The notes under the pieces: model-generated
Seen by the model: the letters and a program-made list of their open reading frames with translations, nothing else
Database searches by the model: none
What the model was told of the DNA's origin: nothing
Shown: in pieces, positions 24,208 to 33,217 of the stretch
How the letters are laid out: each line of letters begins with the position of its first letter
Numbering within the stretch: position 1 is the stretch's first letter
NCBI RefSeq assembly: GCF_023101345.1
Contig: NZ_CP095848.1
Coordinates: forward strand, 4,118,001-4,182,000
Source of the DNA: Hymenobacter sublimis
GTDB taxonomy: Bacteria; Bacteroidota; Bacteroidia; Cytophagales; Hymenobacteraceae
Length of the DNA stretch: 64,000 nucleotides
Reading direction: 5' to 3'
Made by a program: the position numbers and the translations under genes

Positions 24208-25797
24208 CTACTTGGTAGTTATTACAATAGCTCCCTGCCGACCTTTTGCACCGAACTTCTTGGTAGCCCGCTCGGCATCCATCACGAAAACGGAGGAAAG
24301 CTGGGCGGCCGGAATTTTGGTTTGCTCGATGGTGGCTTCCTTCTCGTTGATGATCAGTAGCCGTCCGCCCACATCAGCCGGGCTCAGGCCCCGACCGGCG
24401 CTTATCAGGTTGATGACCCGCTGATCTTCGGGCTTGGCCGGCTCGAAACTCAGGTTATGTTCTTTGATAAAGGCCTGAACCGCAGCCGAATCTCGGTTTT
24501 TCTTGGTGATAATCAGGATGGCACCATCCGTGGCCTTTTCGCCGAAGGCAGTGCGGGCTTGCTCACCTTTCAGCACACTCATGCTCTCAATGGCTTTCGG
24601 GTCGAGGGCTTGCACTTCCGCCTTGGTGCTGGGCTTGCCGTCCAGGAAATACAGGGGCTCGGCGGCAACGGCTAGCGGCTTACCTTTTTCATCGAACAGT
24701 ACTTTTTCCGGCCGACGACCATAGGCAATTTCGGCCCGGTAGCGCAGGTTGCTGCCATCGGCGGCGCGCACTTCCGAGACGCCAATGAGGCGGTAGCCGG
24801 GGTACTGCTTTACGATGTAGGCCAGCGCGGCGGGGGGTAGGGCACTAATGGGAGCTTCCTTTTCAACATCGGGTCCCGTGGGCGTGCTTACACCGGAAGA
24901 AGTCAAGGCAGCGGAGGCAGCTTCGGGAGCCGAGAGGCTGAGTAGCCCCAGGGCCAGCGGTAGCACCAGGAGGTAGCGGGCCGCCTGAGCGCGGGCAGAT
25001 CGTTGCGCGTTCATCATACGAATACGGTTTTTAAGAGTGATAAAGGAGAAAGGAGTAACCAGCGCCGGCCCAGAAGCCAGGGTGCTGAGTTGCAGCAGGC
25101 TGTATTGGTACGTTTTGACATCGAGCTGCTTGGTCTGTAGCACGGCCTCGTCGGTGATGAACTCCAGGTTTTCCTGCACGGCCCGCAGCAGCAGCCACGC
25201 CCCCGGACTAAACCACCCGAAAATCCGCTGGACATGGCCCAGCAGCACATCCAGCGTGTGCCACTGGCGCACGTGCACCTGCTCGTGCAGCACAATGGCT
25301 GGTAGCTCCGCAGGCGCGTGCTGGGCTGGATTCAGGTAAATCGTCTGCCAGAAGGAAAAGGGGTTGATGTCGGCGGCTACCTGGCGGCAGGCCACGCCAG
25401 CCACCTGCGCCGGACGGGAGGCGCGGTGCACGCCGGCCAGCGAAGCTGCTTGCAGCAGTAGGCGTAGCGTCATCAGCCCCACGCCTACCCAGTAAATGGC
25501 CAGCAGCCAGAATCCGTAGTTCACGCCTTCCTCAGCAGGCATTACGGGCGCGACACTGCCACTCCCGGGCCAGTTGGGCAGCAGCACGCTAAGCTGGTTA
25601 TCCAGCGCAGCCGGCCGGGCCAATAGCGCCGACACATCCAGCCACGGATACAGCACCGAAAACCCCAGCGCCCCCAGCAGGTAGGCGCGGTTCAGCTGAT
25701 GAAAGGTGAGCCGGCGCAGCAGGGCATAGTACACTCCCAGCAACAGGAGCAGGACCCCGTTCACCTTCAGCAAGTACACTAGTAGCTCGGGTATCAT
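24208..25797 (-). CDS. M56 family metallopeptidase (BlaR1-like) with two plug-like C-terminal modules
   Basis: A 529-residue integral membrane protein. There are hydrophobic helices at about 5-27, 38-56 and 95-118, and one near 272-292. The zinc motif HEQVH lies at 171-175 on the inner face, with a downstream ITDEAVL segment. In BlaR1/MecR1 the peptidase is activated by a signal and cleaves the BlaI repressor. Here the penicillin-sensor domain is absent. Instead the periplasmic tail carries LYFLDGKPSTKAEVQ ... VLKGEQARTAFG ... ILIITKKN and a second copy ending KKFGAKGRQGAIVITTK. It overlaps blaI by four bases (ATGA). Confidence 0.88.
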   Translation of the reverse strand: MIPELLVYLLKVNGVLLLLLGVYYALLRRLTFHQLNRAYLLGALGFSVLYPWLDVSALLARPAALDNQLSVLLPNWPGSGSVAPVMPAEEGVNYGFWLLAIYWVGVGLMTLRLLLQAASLAGVHRASRPAQVAGVACRQVAADINPFSFWQTIYLNPAQHAPAELPAIVLHEQVHVRQWHTLDVLLGHVQRIFGWFSPGAWLLLRAVQENLEFITDEAVLQTKQLDVKTYQYSLLQLSTLASGPALVTPFSFITLKNRIRMMNAQRSARAQAARYLLVLPLALGLLSLSAPEAASAALTSSGVSTPTGPDVEKEAPISALPPAALAYIVKQYPGYRLIGVSEVRAADGSNLRYRAEIAYGRRPEKVLFDEKGKPLAVAAEPLYFLDGKPSTKAEVQALDPKAIESMSVLKGEQARTAFGEKATDGAILIITKKNRDSAAVQAFIKEHNLSFEPAKPEDQRVINLISAGRGLSPADVGGRLLIINEKEATIEQTKIPAAQLSSVFVMDAERATKKFGAKGRQGAIVITTK

Positions 25798-26165
25798 GGC
25801 TGCTGGGGCTTTTGCCGCTCAATCATATCAATGATTTCCTTCAGCTCCTCGGCACTGATTTTCTGGTCTTTAGCAAAGAAGGAAACCAGCTCTTTGTAGG
25901 AGTTGCGGAAGTAGTCGCCCACGAAGGCGCCCAGGAACCGCTTGCGGTAGTCCTCGGCCGGAATCAGGGGCGTGAAGCGGAAGGTATTGCCCAGCTTTTC
26001 GCTGCGCAGGTAGCCCTTGCGCTCCAGGTTGCGCACCGTGGAGGCCAGGGTAGTGTAGGGTGGGCGGGGCTCGGGCAGCAGCTCCAGCACGTCCTTGATA
26101 AAGCCGCCCTCGAGCTGCCAGAAGCCGCGCATGGCCTCTTCTTCGGGTTGAGTAAGTCGTTCCAT
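25794..26165 (-). CDS. BlaI/MecI/CopY-family transcriptional repressor
   Basis: A 123-residue repressor. The N-terminal winged helix (MERLTQPEEEAMRGFWQLEG, YTTLASTVRNLERKGYLRSE) has the family's typical 'E.e.m..lW.l' and 'T.v.T.l..L..KG.l' pattern. The C-terminal helices serve dimerisation and hold the usual cleavage region. It should repress its own operon until the M56 peptidase encoded downstream cleaves it. A dyad-rich operator lies about 20 bases above the start. The overlap with blaR1 (ATGA) indicates translational coupling. Confidence 0.92.
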   Translation of the reverse strand: MERLTQPEEEAMRGFWQLEGGFIKDVLELLPEPRPPYTTLASTVRNLERKGYLRSEKLGNTFRFTPLIPAEDYRKRFLGAFVGDYFRNSYKELVSFFAKDQKISAEELKEIIDMIERQKPQQP

Positions 26166-26183
26166 ATCAGCAATTACTATCTT

Positions 26184-26208
26184 TTCGTAATACTACGAAT
26201 ATTTCGTA
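26184..26208. promoter_or_regulatory. Probable BlaI operator, three half-sites
   Basis: TTCGTA (26184-26189), TACGAA (26194-26199) and TTCGTA (26203-26208) alternate in orientation, so two overlapping dyads are formed. They begin 19 bases upstream of the blaI-like start codon, where an autorepressor would sit. Confidence 0.72.
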
Positions 26209-26251
26209 ATTAGATACAGGAAGTAGTGAAATATTTTTTAGCGGTACACAA

Positions 26252-26284
26252 AAAAGCCCGCTTGCGGTGGGCAAGCGGGCTTTT
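26252..26284. terminator. Strong hairpin terminator
   Basis: Perfect 14-base arms 26252-26265 and 26271-26284 (AAAAGCCCGCTTGC), with A and T runs outside. It can stop transcription from the M13 gene towards the blaI promoter. Confidence 0.88.
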
Positions 26285-26316
26285 ACTAGTAAAGTTGTTT
26301 AGCAAATCGGAAGACC

Positions 26317-26412
26317 GTCATGCCGAGCCGGAGCCGAAGCATCTCGCGTGCTGAGGTTGCAATGGCAACCCAACAATTCGAGCGAGATGCTTCGGCTCCG
26401 CCTCTGCATGAC
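26317..26412. repeat. Long palindromic repeat with conserved loop, copy 1 (inverted)
   Basis: Arms of 31 bases (26317-26347 and 26382-26412) with two differences. Ends are GTCATGCCGAG/GCATGAC. The reverse strand of the loop reads ATCTCGCTCGAATTGTT, shared with the elements at 35447 and 47644. The loop also holds a small hairpin GGTTGC-aatg-GCAACC. Confidence 0.9.
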
Positions 26413-26470
26413 AGGGCCTATTTTGCCCTTTTGTTATCCTCTGAACAAGTTTAACGGGCTGCTTGCGGGT

Positions 26471-28594
26471 TTACCAGACGCGGGCGCGCAGGTTTTGGGC
26501 GCGCACCATCTTGGCGTCTTCCTTACAGCCGAAAGCCTCGTAGAACTCGGGCATGTTCATCAGGGGGCCGTTGGTCCGGAACTGCGCGGGTGAGTGGGGG
26601 TCGGTTAGCACCTGCTGGCGCAGGTATTCGGGGCGGGCGTTGGTACGCCAGATTTGAGCCCAGGCCAGGAAGAAGCGCTGCTCCGGCGTGAAGCCGTCGT
26701 ATTTGGGCCGGGGGCCGTTGCCGTATTTCTGCTGGAGCTGCTTCTGCAGGGCGCTGTACGCTACGCTCAACCCGCCGAAGTCGGCTAGGTTTTCGCCCAT
26801 GGTCAGCTTGCCGTTCACGTACACCGAGTCCAGGGGCGAGAAGGCGTCGTACTGCTTGCCGACCATGTCGGCGCGTTGGGTAAACTTCTCAGCGTCCTCT
26901 TTGGTCCACCAGTCGCGCAGGTTACCCGAGGCATCCGACTGGCGGCCCTGGTCATCGAAACCGTGGGTGATTTCGTGGCCGATGACCGCGCCCATACCGC
27001 CGTAGTTTACCGCGTCATCCGCTTTCGGGTCGAAGAACGGGGGCTGCATGATACCGGCCGGGAAGGTAATGTCGTTCATCGACGAGTTGTAGGAGGCATT
27101 CACCGTGGGCGGGGTGAAGCGCCACTCGGTGCGGTCAATGGGCTTGCCGTACTTGCTCACGTTGTCATTGTAAGCCCACTGCCGGGCGGCCAGCACGTTT
27201 TTCAGGTACGACTCGCGCGAAAGGGTCAGGGCCGAGTAATCCTTCCACTTATCGGGGTAGCCGATTTTTACGGTGAAGGCGTTCAGCTTCTTCAAGGCTT
27301 CCTGCTTGGTCGCGTCGCTCATCCAGTCTAGCTGCTGAATGTGTTCGGCCATGGAGGCTTTGATGTTGTTGACCATTTCCATGGCCTTCTGCTTGGTTTC
27401 GGGCGTGAAGGTCTTGTCCACGTAAAGCTGACCGAAGGCCTGGCCCAGGGCCTGGTCGGTGGCACCCAGCATGCGTTTCCAGCGGGGCTGCTGCTGCTTG
27501 GCCCCCGTTAGGGTTTGCTGGAATCGGAAGGCTTCGTCGGCGTAGGCTTTGGGCAGAGCCGAGCTAACGGAGCTTACCAGCTGCCAGTCGAGGTAGCTTC
27601 TGAGGTTGGCCATCGGCTCCTGCTTCATCAGCGTGCTAACTTCTTGAAAGAAAGCCGGCTGCCCCACAATGACCTCCTTGGCCGCGCCCAGCTTGTTTTG
27701 CGCCAGCAGAGTAGGCAGGCCGATGTTGGGGAACTGCTGGTTGGCCTCAGCCACCGTCATCTTGTTGTAGTTCGCGTACGGGTCGCGCAGCTCCACGCGG
27801 CTCTTGCTGGCCTTGGCCAGGCGCGTTTCAATAGCTAGCACAGCCGCCGCCTTTTTGGCCGCCGCCGCCTCCGAGTCGCCCATGAGCTTGAACGTGTTGG
27901 TCATGTAGGCCACGTAGGCGTTGCGCACGGTTTTGGAACGGGCGTCGTCCTTGAGGTAGTAGTCCCGGTCGGGCATGCCCAGGCCGCCCTGGCTCATATT
28001 TACGGCGTACACGGTGCTGTTTTTGCGGTCGGGGCTCACGCCGGCCCGGAAGAAAGCACCCGTGCCCAGGGCTTGGTGGCGGGCCACTACGGCTTGCAGG
28101 CTTTTTAGGTCTTTGGCGGCGGCAATGCGGGCCAGCTCTGGCTTCAGGGGCGTGATGCCGGCGCGCTCAATGGCCACGGAGTCCATGGCCGAAGCGTAGT
28201 AGTCACCGACTTTCTGCAGGTTGCTGCCTTTAGGGGCGTTGCGGTTGGCGGCGGCTTCCTCCAGAATCTGCCGGCTCACGGCGTTGTTTTGGTCGGCGAG
28301 CTGCTGGAAGCTTCCCCACCGGACCTCACTGGCCGGAATGGCCGTGTTCTTGAGCCAAGTGCCGCTGGCGAAATGGAAAAAGTCGTCGCAGGGCGCCACG
28401 GACCGGTCGATGTTGGCTACGGCCAGCCCTACTCCTGGTACGCTCGGCGCCTCTGGGGTAGTAGTGGTAGTAGCTGTTACGGCCGTGGCAGAGGTGGTAG
28501 CGGCCGTGGCAGCGGGCTTCGAGGAATTACAGCTGGTGGCGGCCAAACCTGCCACCGACAGGGCAGCCAACGTTAGCGTATTGTGGGTTTTCAT
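26471..28594 (-). CDS. M13 family metallopeptidase lipoprotein (neprilysin/PepO-like), tandem copy 3
   Basis: A 707-residue zinc endopeptidase. A lipoprotein signal (lipobox AATSC) and Thr/Ala/Val tether are followed by the N-terminal M13 domain (from VAPCDDFFHFASGTWLKN) and the catalytic domain. Zinc motif HEITH is His540/Glu541/His544, with third ligand Glu601 in GENLADFGG. The NAxY substrate-binding motif appears as NASY. The C-terminus ends RARVW, the family's normal close. It cleaves peptides outside the cytoplasm. It is about equally long as, and very similar to, the next gene upstream, and is the last of three tandem copies. Confidence 0.95.
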   Translation of the reverse strand: MKTHNTLTLAALSVAGLAATSCNSSKPAATAATTSATAVTATTTTTPEAPSVPGVGLAVANIDRSVAPCDDFFHFASGTWLKNTAIPASEVRWGSFQQLADQNNAVSRQILEEAAANRNAPKGSNLQKVGDYYASAMDSVAIERAGITPLKPELARIAAAKDLKSLQAVVARHQALGTGAFFRAGVSPDRKNSTVYAVNMSQGGLGMPDRDYYLKDDARSKTVRNAYVAYMTNTFKLMGDSEAAAAKKAAAVLAIETRLAKASKSRVELRDPYANYNKMTVAEANQQFPNIGLPTLLAQNKLGAAKEVIVGQPAFFQEVSTLMKQEPMANLRSYLDWQLVSSVSSALPKAYADEAFRFQQTLTGAKQQQPRWKRMLGATDQALGQAFGQLYVDKTFTPETKQKAMEMVNNIKASMAEHIQQLDWMSDATKQEALKKLNAFTVKIGYPDKWKDYSALTLSRESYLKNVLAARQWAYNDNVSKYGKPIDRTEWRFTPPTVNASYNSSMNDITFPAGIMQPPFFDPKADDAVNYGGMGAVIGHEITHGFDDQGRQSDASGNLRDWWTKEDAEKFTQRADMVGKQYDAFSPLDSVYVNGKLTMGENLADFGGLSVAYSALQKQLQQKYGNGPRPKYDGFTPEQRFFLAWAQIWRTNARPEYLRQQVLTDPHSPAQFRTNGPLMNMPEFYEAFGCKEDAKMVRAQNLRARVW

Positions 28595-28626
28595 GGATGC
28601 GGAAAATACGGCGAACTGAAAAAGAG

Positions 28627-28655
28627 AAAAGCGGGCTACCTGGGCAACCCGCTTT
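28627..28655 (-). terminator. Terminator between M13 genes
   Basis: AAAGCGGG/CCCGCTTT stem (28628-28635 with 28648-28655); on the minus strand it is followed by TTTTCTCTTTTT. It lies after the middle M13 gene and only about 33 bases above the start of the last one. Confidence 0.8.
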
Positions 28656-28688
28656 CCAATCTACTTATTTACAAGCTTTTGCCAAACA

Positions 28689-30839
28689 CTACCATACCCG
28701 GGCGCGCACGTTTTGCGCACGAACCATCTTGGCGTCTTCCTTGCAGCCAAAGGCCTGGTAGAACTCGGGCATGTTCATCAGGGGGCCGTTGGTGCGGTAC
28801 TGAGCCGGGGAGTGCGGGTCGGTCTGCACTTGCTGGCGGATGTACTCAGGCCGGGCGCTGGTGCGCCAGATCTGGGCCCAGGCCAGGAAGAAACGCTGCT
28901 CGGGCGTGAGGCCATCGTACTGCGGACGGGGCTCCGAGCCGTACTTTTTCTGCAGTTGCTTTTGCAGGGCCGAGTAAGCCAGGGCTGTGCCCCCGAAGTC
29001 GGCCAGGTTCTCGCCCATGGTCAGCTTGCCGTTCACAAAAACGGAGTCGAGGGGCTGGAAAGCAGAGTACTGCTTGCCTACCAGGTCGGTGCGCTTCGAG
29101 AATTCGGCCGCATCTTCCTTGGTCCACCAGTCGCGCAGGTTGCCCTCGGCGTCCGACTGCCGGCCCTGGTCGTCGAAACCGTGGGTGATTTCGTGGCCGA
29201 TGACGGCGCCCATGCCGCCATAGTTTACCGCATCGTCGGCCTTGGGGTCGAAGAACGGGGGCTGCATGATGCCGGCCGGAAACACGATTTCGTTCATCGT
29301 GGAGTTGTAGTAGGCATTTACCGTGGGCGGCGTCATGCCCCACTCGGTGCGGTCAATCGGCTTGCCGTAATGGCCTACGTTGTCTTTGAACTCCCATTCG
29401 CGGGCCGTCAGCACGTTTTTCAGGTACGACTCGCGGGAGATGTTCAGCGAAGAATAATCCTTCCACTTATCGGGGTAGCCGATTTTCACCGTGAAGCCGT
29501 TCAGCTTCTTCATGGCTTCCTGCTTGGTGGCCGGGCTCATCCATTCCAGGGCCTGGATGTGTTCCCCCATGGCCTCCTTGATGTTGGCTACCATTTCCAG
29601 GGCCTTCTGCTTGGTTTCCGGCGTGAAAGCCTTCTCCACATAAATCTGTCCGAATGCCTCACCCAGCGTACCATCGGTGGCGCGCAACATGCGCTTCCAA
29701 CGGGGCTGCTGCTGCTTGGCTCCGCTCATCACCTGCTGGAAACGGAAGGACTCGTCCACGTAAGCTTTCGGCAGCGCCGACGATACGGAGTTCACTAGGT
29801 GAGCCCGCAGGTAGGTTTTCCAGTCGCCCACGGGCTCCTGCTGGAGGGCGGCGCTGGCTTCTTTCAGGAATTCCGGCTGACCCACAATCACCTCCTTGGC
29901 TGAGCCCAGGCCCACCTGGGGCAGCATGGTGGTCAGGCCCAGATTTGGGAACTGCTTGTTGGCCTCAGCCACCGTCATCTTGTTGTAGTTGGCGTACCGG
30001 TCGCGCAGGGCTACGCGGTCCTTGCTGGCTTTGGCGAGCCGGGTTTCCAGGCGCAGTACGGTGGCGGCGTTCTTGGCAGCCGTGGCCTCCGCATCACCCA
30101 ACAGCTTGAACAGGTTGGTGAGGTAAGTGGTGTAGGCCGAGCGGATGGTTTTGGAGCGGGCATCCTCCTTGAGGTAGTAGTCCCGGTCGGGTAGGGTAAG
30201 GCCACCCTGGCCCAGGTAGAGGGCGTACTCGGTGCTTTTCTTGGAGTCCTGGCGCACGCCCAGCCCAAATACCGAGCGGGTTTGCAGCATTTGCTGGCGC
30301 ACCAGCTGGTTCTGCAGGCCTTTCAGGTCTTTTACCCCGTTGATGCGGGCCAACTCCGGCTGCAGGTACTTCAGGCCAGCTTTTTCAATGGCCATGGTGT
30401 CCATGGCCGAGGCGTAGAAGTCGCCTACTTTCTGAGCATTGGTGCCTTTGGCCGCCGACTTATTGGCGGCAGCGGCTTCCAGAATGTTGCGCAGTACGGC
30501 GTTGTTCTGGTCAATCAGCGTGTTCCAGGAACCCCACGACGACTCCGTGGCCGGAATGGGGGTGTTCTTGAGCCAGGTGCCGCTGGCGTACTGGAAGAAG
30601 TTCTCGCAGGGCGAAACCGCCAAGTCGCGGGCCGAAAGGTCGAGGCCCACGCCCGGCATTACCGGGCCTTTGGGGGCTTCCGTAGCGGTAGCGCCAGCCG
30701 TTGAGGCAGTAGCAGTGCTGGTTGTGGTGGTAGTAGTAGCGGAGGTAGCCGTGGTAGCGGGAGTGCTGGTGGCGCAGCCGGCCAGCCCGAGGCCTGCCGC
30801 CGTACCCAAGGTCAGCAATAGGTAGCTTTTCGAGGTCAT
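28689..30839 (-). CDS. M13 family metallopeptidase lipoprotein, tandem copy 2
   Basis: A 716-residue relative of the flanking genes. The lipoprotein signal ends in lipobox LAGC; a Thr/Ala-rich tether follows. The catalytic set is complete: HEITH at 549-553, third ligand Glu610 (GENLADFGG), and substrate motif NAYY. The C-terminus ends VRARVW. Around the active site it is nearly identical to copy 3 (for example the stretch from FDPKADDAVNYGGMGAVIG on), implying a recent duplication of these two. It is expected to be a surface or periplasmic zinc endopeptidase. Confidence 0.95.
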   Translation of the reverse strand: MTSKSYLLLTLGTAAGLGLAGCATSTPATTATSATTTTTTSTATASTAGATATEAPKGPVMPGVGLDLSARDLAVSPCENFFQYASGTWLKNTPIPATESSWGSWNTLIDQNNAVLRNILEAAAANKSAAKGTNAQKVGDFYASAMDTMAIEKAGLKYLQPELARINGVKDLKGLQNQLVRQQMLQTRSVFGLGVRQDSKKSTEYALYLGQGGLTLPDRDYYLKEDARSKTIRSAYTTYLTNLFKLLGDAEATAAKNAATVLRLETRLAKASKDRVALRDRYANYNKMTVAEANKQFPNLGLTTMLPQVGLGSAKEVIVGQPEFLKEASAALQQEPVGDWKTYLRAHLVNSVSSALPKAYVDESFRFQQVMSGAKQQQPRWKRMLRATDGTLGEAFGQIYVEKAFTPETKQKALEMVANIKEAMGEHIQALEWMSPATKQEAMKKLNGFTVKIGYPDKWKDYSSLNISRESYLKNVLTAREWEFKDNVGHYGKPIDRTEWGMTPPTVNAYYNSTMNEIVFPAGIMQPPFFDPKADDAVNYGGMGAVIGHEITHGFDDQGRQSDAEGNLRDWWTKEDAAEFSKRTDLVGKQYSAFQPLDSVFVNGKLTMGENLADFGGTALAYSALQKQLQKKYGSEPRPQYDGLTPEQRFFLAWAQIWRTSARPEYIRQQVQTDPHSPAQYRTNGPLMNMPEFYQAFGCKEDAKMVRAQNVRARVW

Positions 30840-30890
30840 GAAAGGAAAATGTGGGATGTGTGGAGTTCTAAGTTAAGCTAAAGCCTAGAA

Positions 30891-31010
30891 ACTAGTTCCC
30901 CTCTTTGGCAAGCAGGGGCTAGGGGTGGTTGATGAGGGTAGCACGTCCTTTTGGTTTTAGCGCTAGTTCGCCTCACCCCTAGCCCCCCTCTGCAGAGGGA
31001 GAGTTCTAGT
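30891..31010. repeat. Imperfect long inverted repeat, GGGGCTAGGGGTG family
   Basis: Left part (30891-30927) and right part (30974-31010) are inverted copies built on ACTAG ... CCCTCT ... GGGGCTAGGGGTG, with small indels. It sits between two M13 genes and differs from the GTC...GAC families elsewhere. Confidence 0.7.
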
Positions 31011-31102
31011 GTCGTTCTTGTTTGAAGCAACTGCCCCTACTTCACAGCGTTTGGGGCGCGGCATAACTCAAGCAAGGCAACTGGCTTTCAGCGCTAGTAC
31101 AG

Positions 31103-33217
31103 TTACCAAATTACCGCCCGCTCCGCATCGGGGCGCACCATTTTCTGGCCCTGCTGGCAGCCGAAAGCCTGGTAGAAGGCAGGCATGTTCATCAGGGGGC
31201 CGATGGTGCGGTACTGGCCGGGCGAGTGCGGGTCGGTGAGGATCTGCTGGCGTAGGGCGGCCGGCCGGATGTTCTGGCGGCGCAGTTGGGCCCAGCTCAG
31301 GAAGAAGCGCTGCTCGGGTGTGAAGCCGTCAATAAGCGGGCGGTTGCCTTTGCCGTAGGTCTTGTCGAGCTGCTTTTGGAGGGCGCCGTATACGATGGTC
31401 AGGCCGGCGAAATCAGCCAGGTTTTCGCCCATGGTCAGCTTGCCGTTCACGTGCACCGAGTCCAGGGGCGAGAAGGCGTCGTACTGGCGGCCTACCACGG
31501 CGGCGCGCTTGGTAAACTCCTCCCCATCGGCCTTGGTCCACCAGTCGCGCAGGTTGCCCTCCGAGTCGTACTGCCGGCCCTGGTCATCGAAGCCGTGGGT
31601 CATTTCGTGGCCCATCACGCCGCCAATGGCCCCGTAGTTCACGGCGTCATCGGCTTCGGGGTCAAAGAAGGGCGGCTGGAGGTAGCCCGCCGGAAACACG
31701 ATTTCGTTCATCGGCGGGTTGTAGTAGGCGTTGATGGTGGGCGGCGTCATGCCCCACTCGTTGCGGTCAATCGGCCCGCCAAATTTCTTCACGTTTTGCT
31801 TGTAGCCCCACTCGCGGGCCGCCAGCACATTTTTCAGGTAGGATTCGCGCGAAATCGACAGCTCAGAATAGTCCTTCCACTTATCGGGGTAGCCGATTTT
31901 TACCCGCAGGGCGTTGAGCTTTTTCAGGGCTTCGGCCTTGGTCGCGTCGCTCATCCAGGTGTTGGTTTGGATGTGCTCGGCCATGCTGGCTTTGATGTTG
32001 GCGACCATTTCGAGGGCCTTGCGCTTGGCTTCTGGCGAAAACGCCTTGTCTACGTAAAGCTGGCCGAACGCCTCGCCCAAGGTAGCATCGGTGGCGGCTT
32101 GCATGCGCTTCCAACGTACGGGCTGCTGCTTGGCCCCACTCTGCACCTGCTGGAAACGGAAGGCTTCATCGGAATACGCCTTGGGCAAGGCCGAAGGTAG
32201 GGAGCTAACCAGCTGCCAGGTCAGGTAGGTTTTCACATCCGACAGGGGCTCTTCCTTCAGCAGGGCACTCACCTCCCGGAAGAAATCTGGCTGACCCACA
32301 ATTACTTCCTTGGCTGCACCCAAGCCATTCTGCGCCAGCAGGGTGGGTAGGCCGATGTTGGGAAACTGCGTGTTAGCCTCGGCCAGGGTCATCTTATTGT
32401 AGCTGGCATTAGGGTCACGCAGGGCAACCCGGTCTTTGCTGGCTTTGGCCAGGCGGGTTTCCAGCCGCAAAATGGTAGCCGCCTTCTGGGCCGCGGTAGC
32501 CTCACTGTCGCCCATCAACTTAAAGGTGTTGGTCATGTAGGCGACGTAAGCCGTGCGCACGGTTTTGGAGCGGGCATCGTCCTTGAGGTAGTAGTCCCGG
32601 TCGGGCATGCTCAGGCCGCCCTGGCTCAGGTTCACGGCGTACACGGTGCTTTGCTTGCGGTCGGGCCCTACCCCAGCGCGGAAGAATGCACCCGTGCCCA
32701 GCCGCTGCTGGCGGGCCAGCTCCGTTTGCAGGCTTTTCAAGTCCTTCACGGCACTGATGCGCTTGAGTTCGGGCTGCAAATACGTCAGCCCCGCCTTTTC
32801 GATGGCCGCGGAATCCATGCCCGAAGCGTAGAAGTCGCCGACTTTCTGGGCATTGGAGCCTTTCGCTGCCGAGGTGTTGGCCGCGGCTTCTTCCAGAATG
32901 CGCTTCAGCGTGGCCTGGGTCCGGTCGCCGAGCAGGTTGCGCGGGCCCCAGCTGGAGGCGTAGGCCGGTACCGGATTATTCTTCAGCCAGTTACCGCCCG
33001 AAAACTGAAAAAAGTCTTCGCACGGCGACACCGAGCGGTCTACGTCCTGGGGGTTAATGCTGCGCCCGCCCGAGGTAGAAGCTACGGGAGTAGCAGTTGA
33101 AGCGGCAGCAGGGGTAGCAGTAGTAGCGGTGGTTGTGGGCTGGCTGGTAGCGCAGCCGGCCAGCGTCAGGAGTAAGGCCGCGGCGCCAGCGCGCGGGGAA
33201 GCAGAACGGTTTTTCAT
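31103..33217 (-). CDS. M13 family metallopeptidase lipoprotein, tandem copy 1
   Basis: A 704-residue M13 peptidase, the most diverged of the three. Lipobox LAGC and a Thr/Ala tether lead into SPCEDFFQFSGGNWLKN. The zinc motif is HEMTH (His537, Glu538, His541), with Met replacing the Ile of the other copies; the third ligand is Glu598. NAYY is present. The end is RAVIW. The preceding sequence VNYGAIGGVMG also departs from the others, so its specificity may differ. All catalytic residues are kept, so it should be active. It is transcribed first in the tandem. Confidence 0.95.
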   Translation of the reverse strand: MKNRSASPRAGAAALLLTLAGCATSQPTTTATTATPAAASTATPVASTSGGRSINPQDVDRSVSPCEDFFQFSGGNWLKNNPVPAYASSWGPRNLLGDRTQATLKRILEEAAANTSAAKGSNAQKVGDFYASGMDSAAIEKAGLTYLQPELKRISAVKDLKSLQTELARQQRLGTGAFFRAGVGPDRKQSTVYAVNLSQGGLSMPDRDYYLKDDARSKTVRTAYVAYMTNTFKLMGDSEATAAQKAATILRLETRLAKASKDRVALRDPNASYNKMTLAEANTQFPNIGLPTLLAQNGLGAAKEVIVGQPDFFREVSALLKEEPLSDVKTYLTWQLVSSLPSALPKAYSDEAFRFQQVQSGAKQQPVRWKRMQAATDATLGEAFGQLYVDKAFSPEAKRKALEMVANIKASMAEHIQTNTWMSDATKAEALKKLNALRVKIGYPDKWKDYSELSISRESYLKNVLAAREWGYKQNVKKFGGPIDRNEWGMTPPTINAYYNPPMNEIVFPAGYLQPPFFDPEADDAVNYGAIGGVMGHEMTHGFDDQGRQYDSEGNLRDWWTKADGEEFTKRAAVVGRQYDAFSPLDSVHVNGKLTMGENLADFAGLTIVYGALQKQLDKTYGKGNRPLIDGFTPEQRFFLSWAQLRRQNIRPAALRQQILTDPHSPGQYRTIGPLMNMPAFYQAFGCQQGQKMVRPDAERAVIW

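Noticed and set aside
24208..26165. Beta-lactam resistance cassette
   Set aside because: The BlaI and M56 pair is present but the penicillin-binding sensor domain and any beta-lactamase gene are not.
28713..29798. 361-codon plus-strand frame
   Set aside because: Antisense of an intact M13 peptidase gene; Gly/Val/His-rich with no domain.
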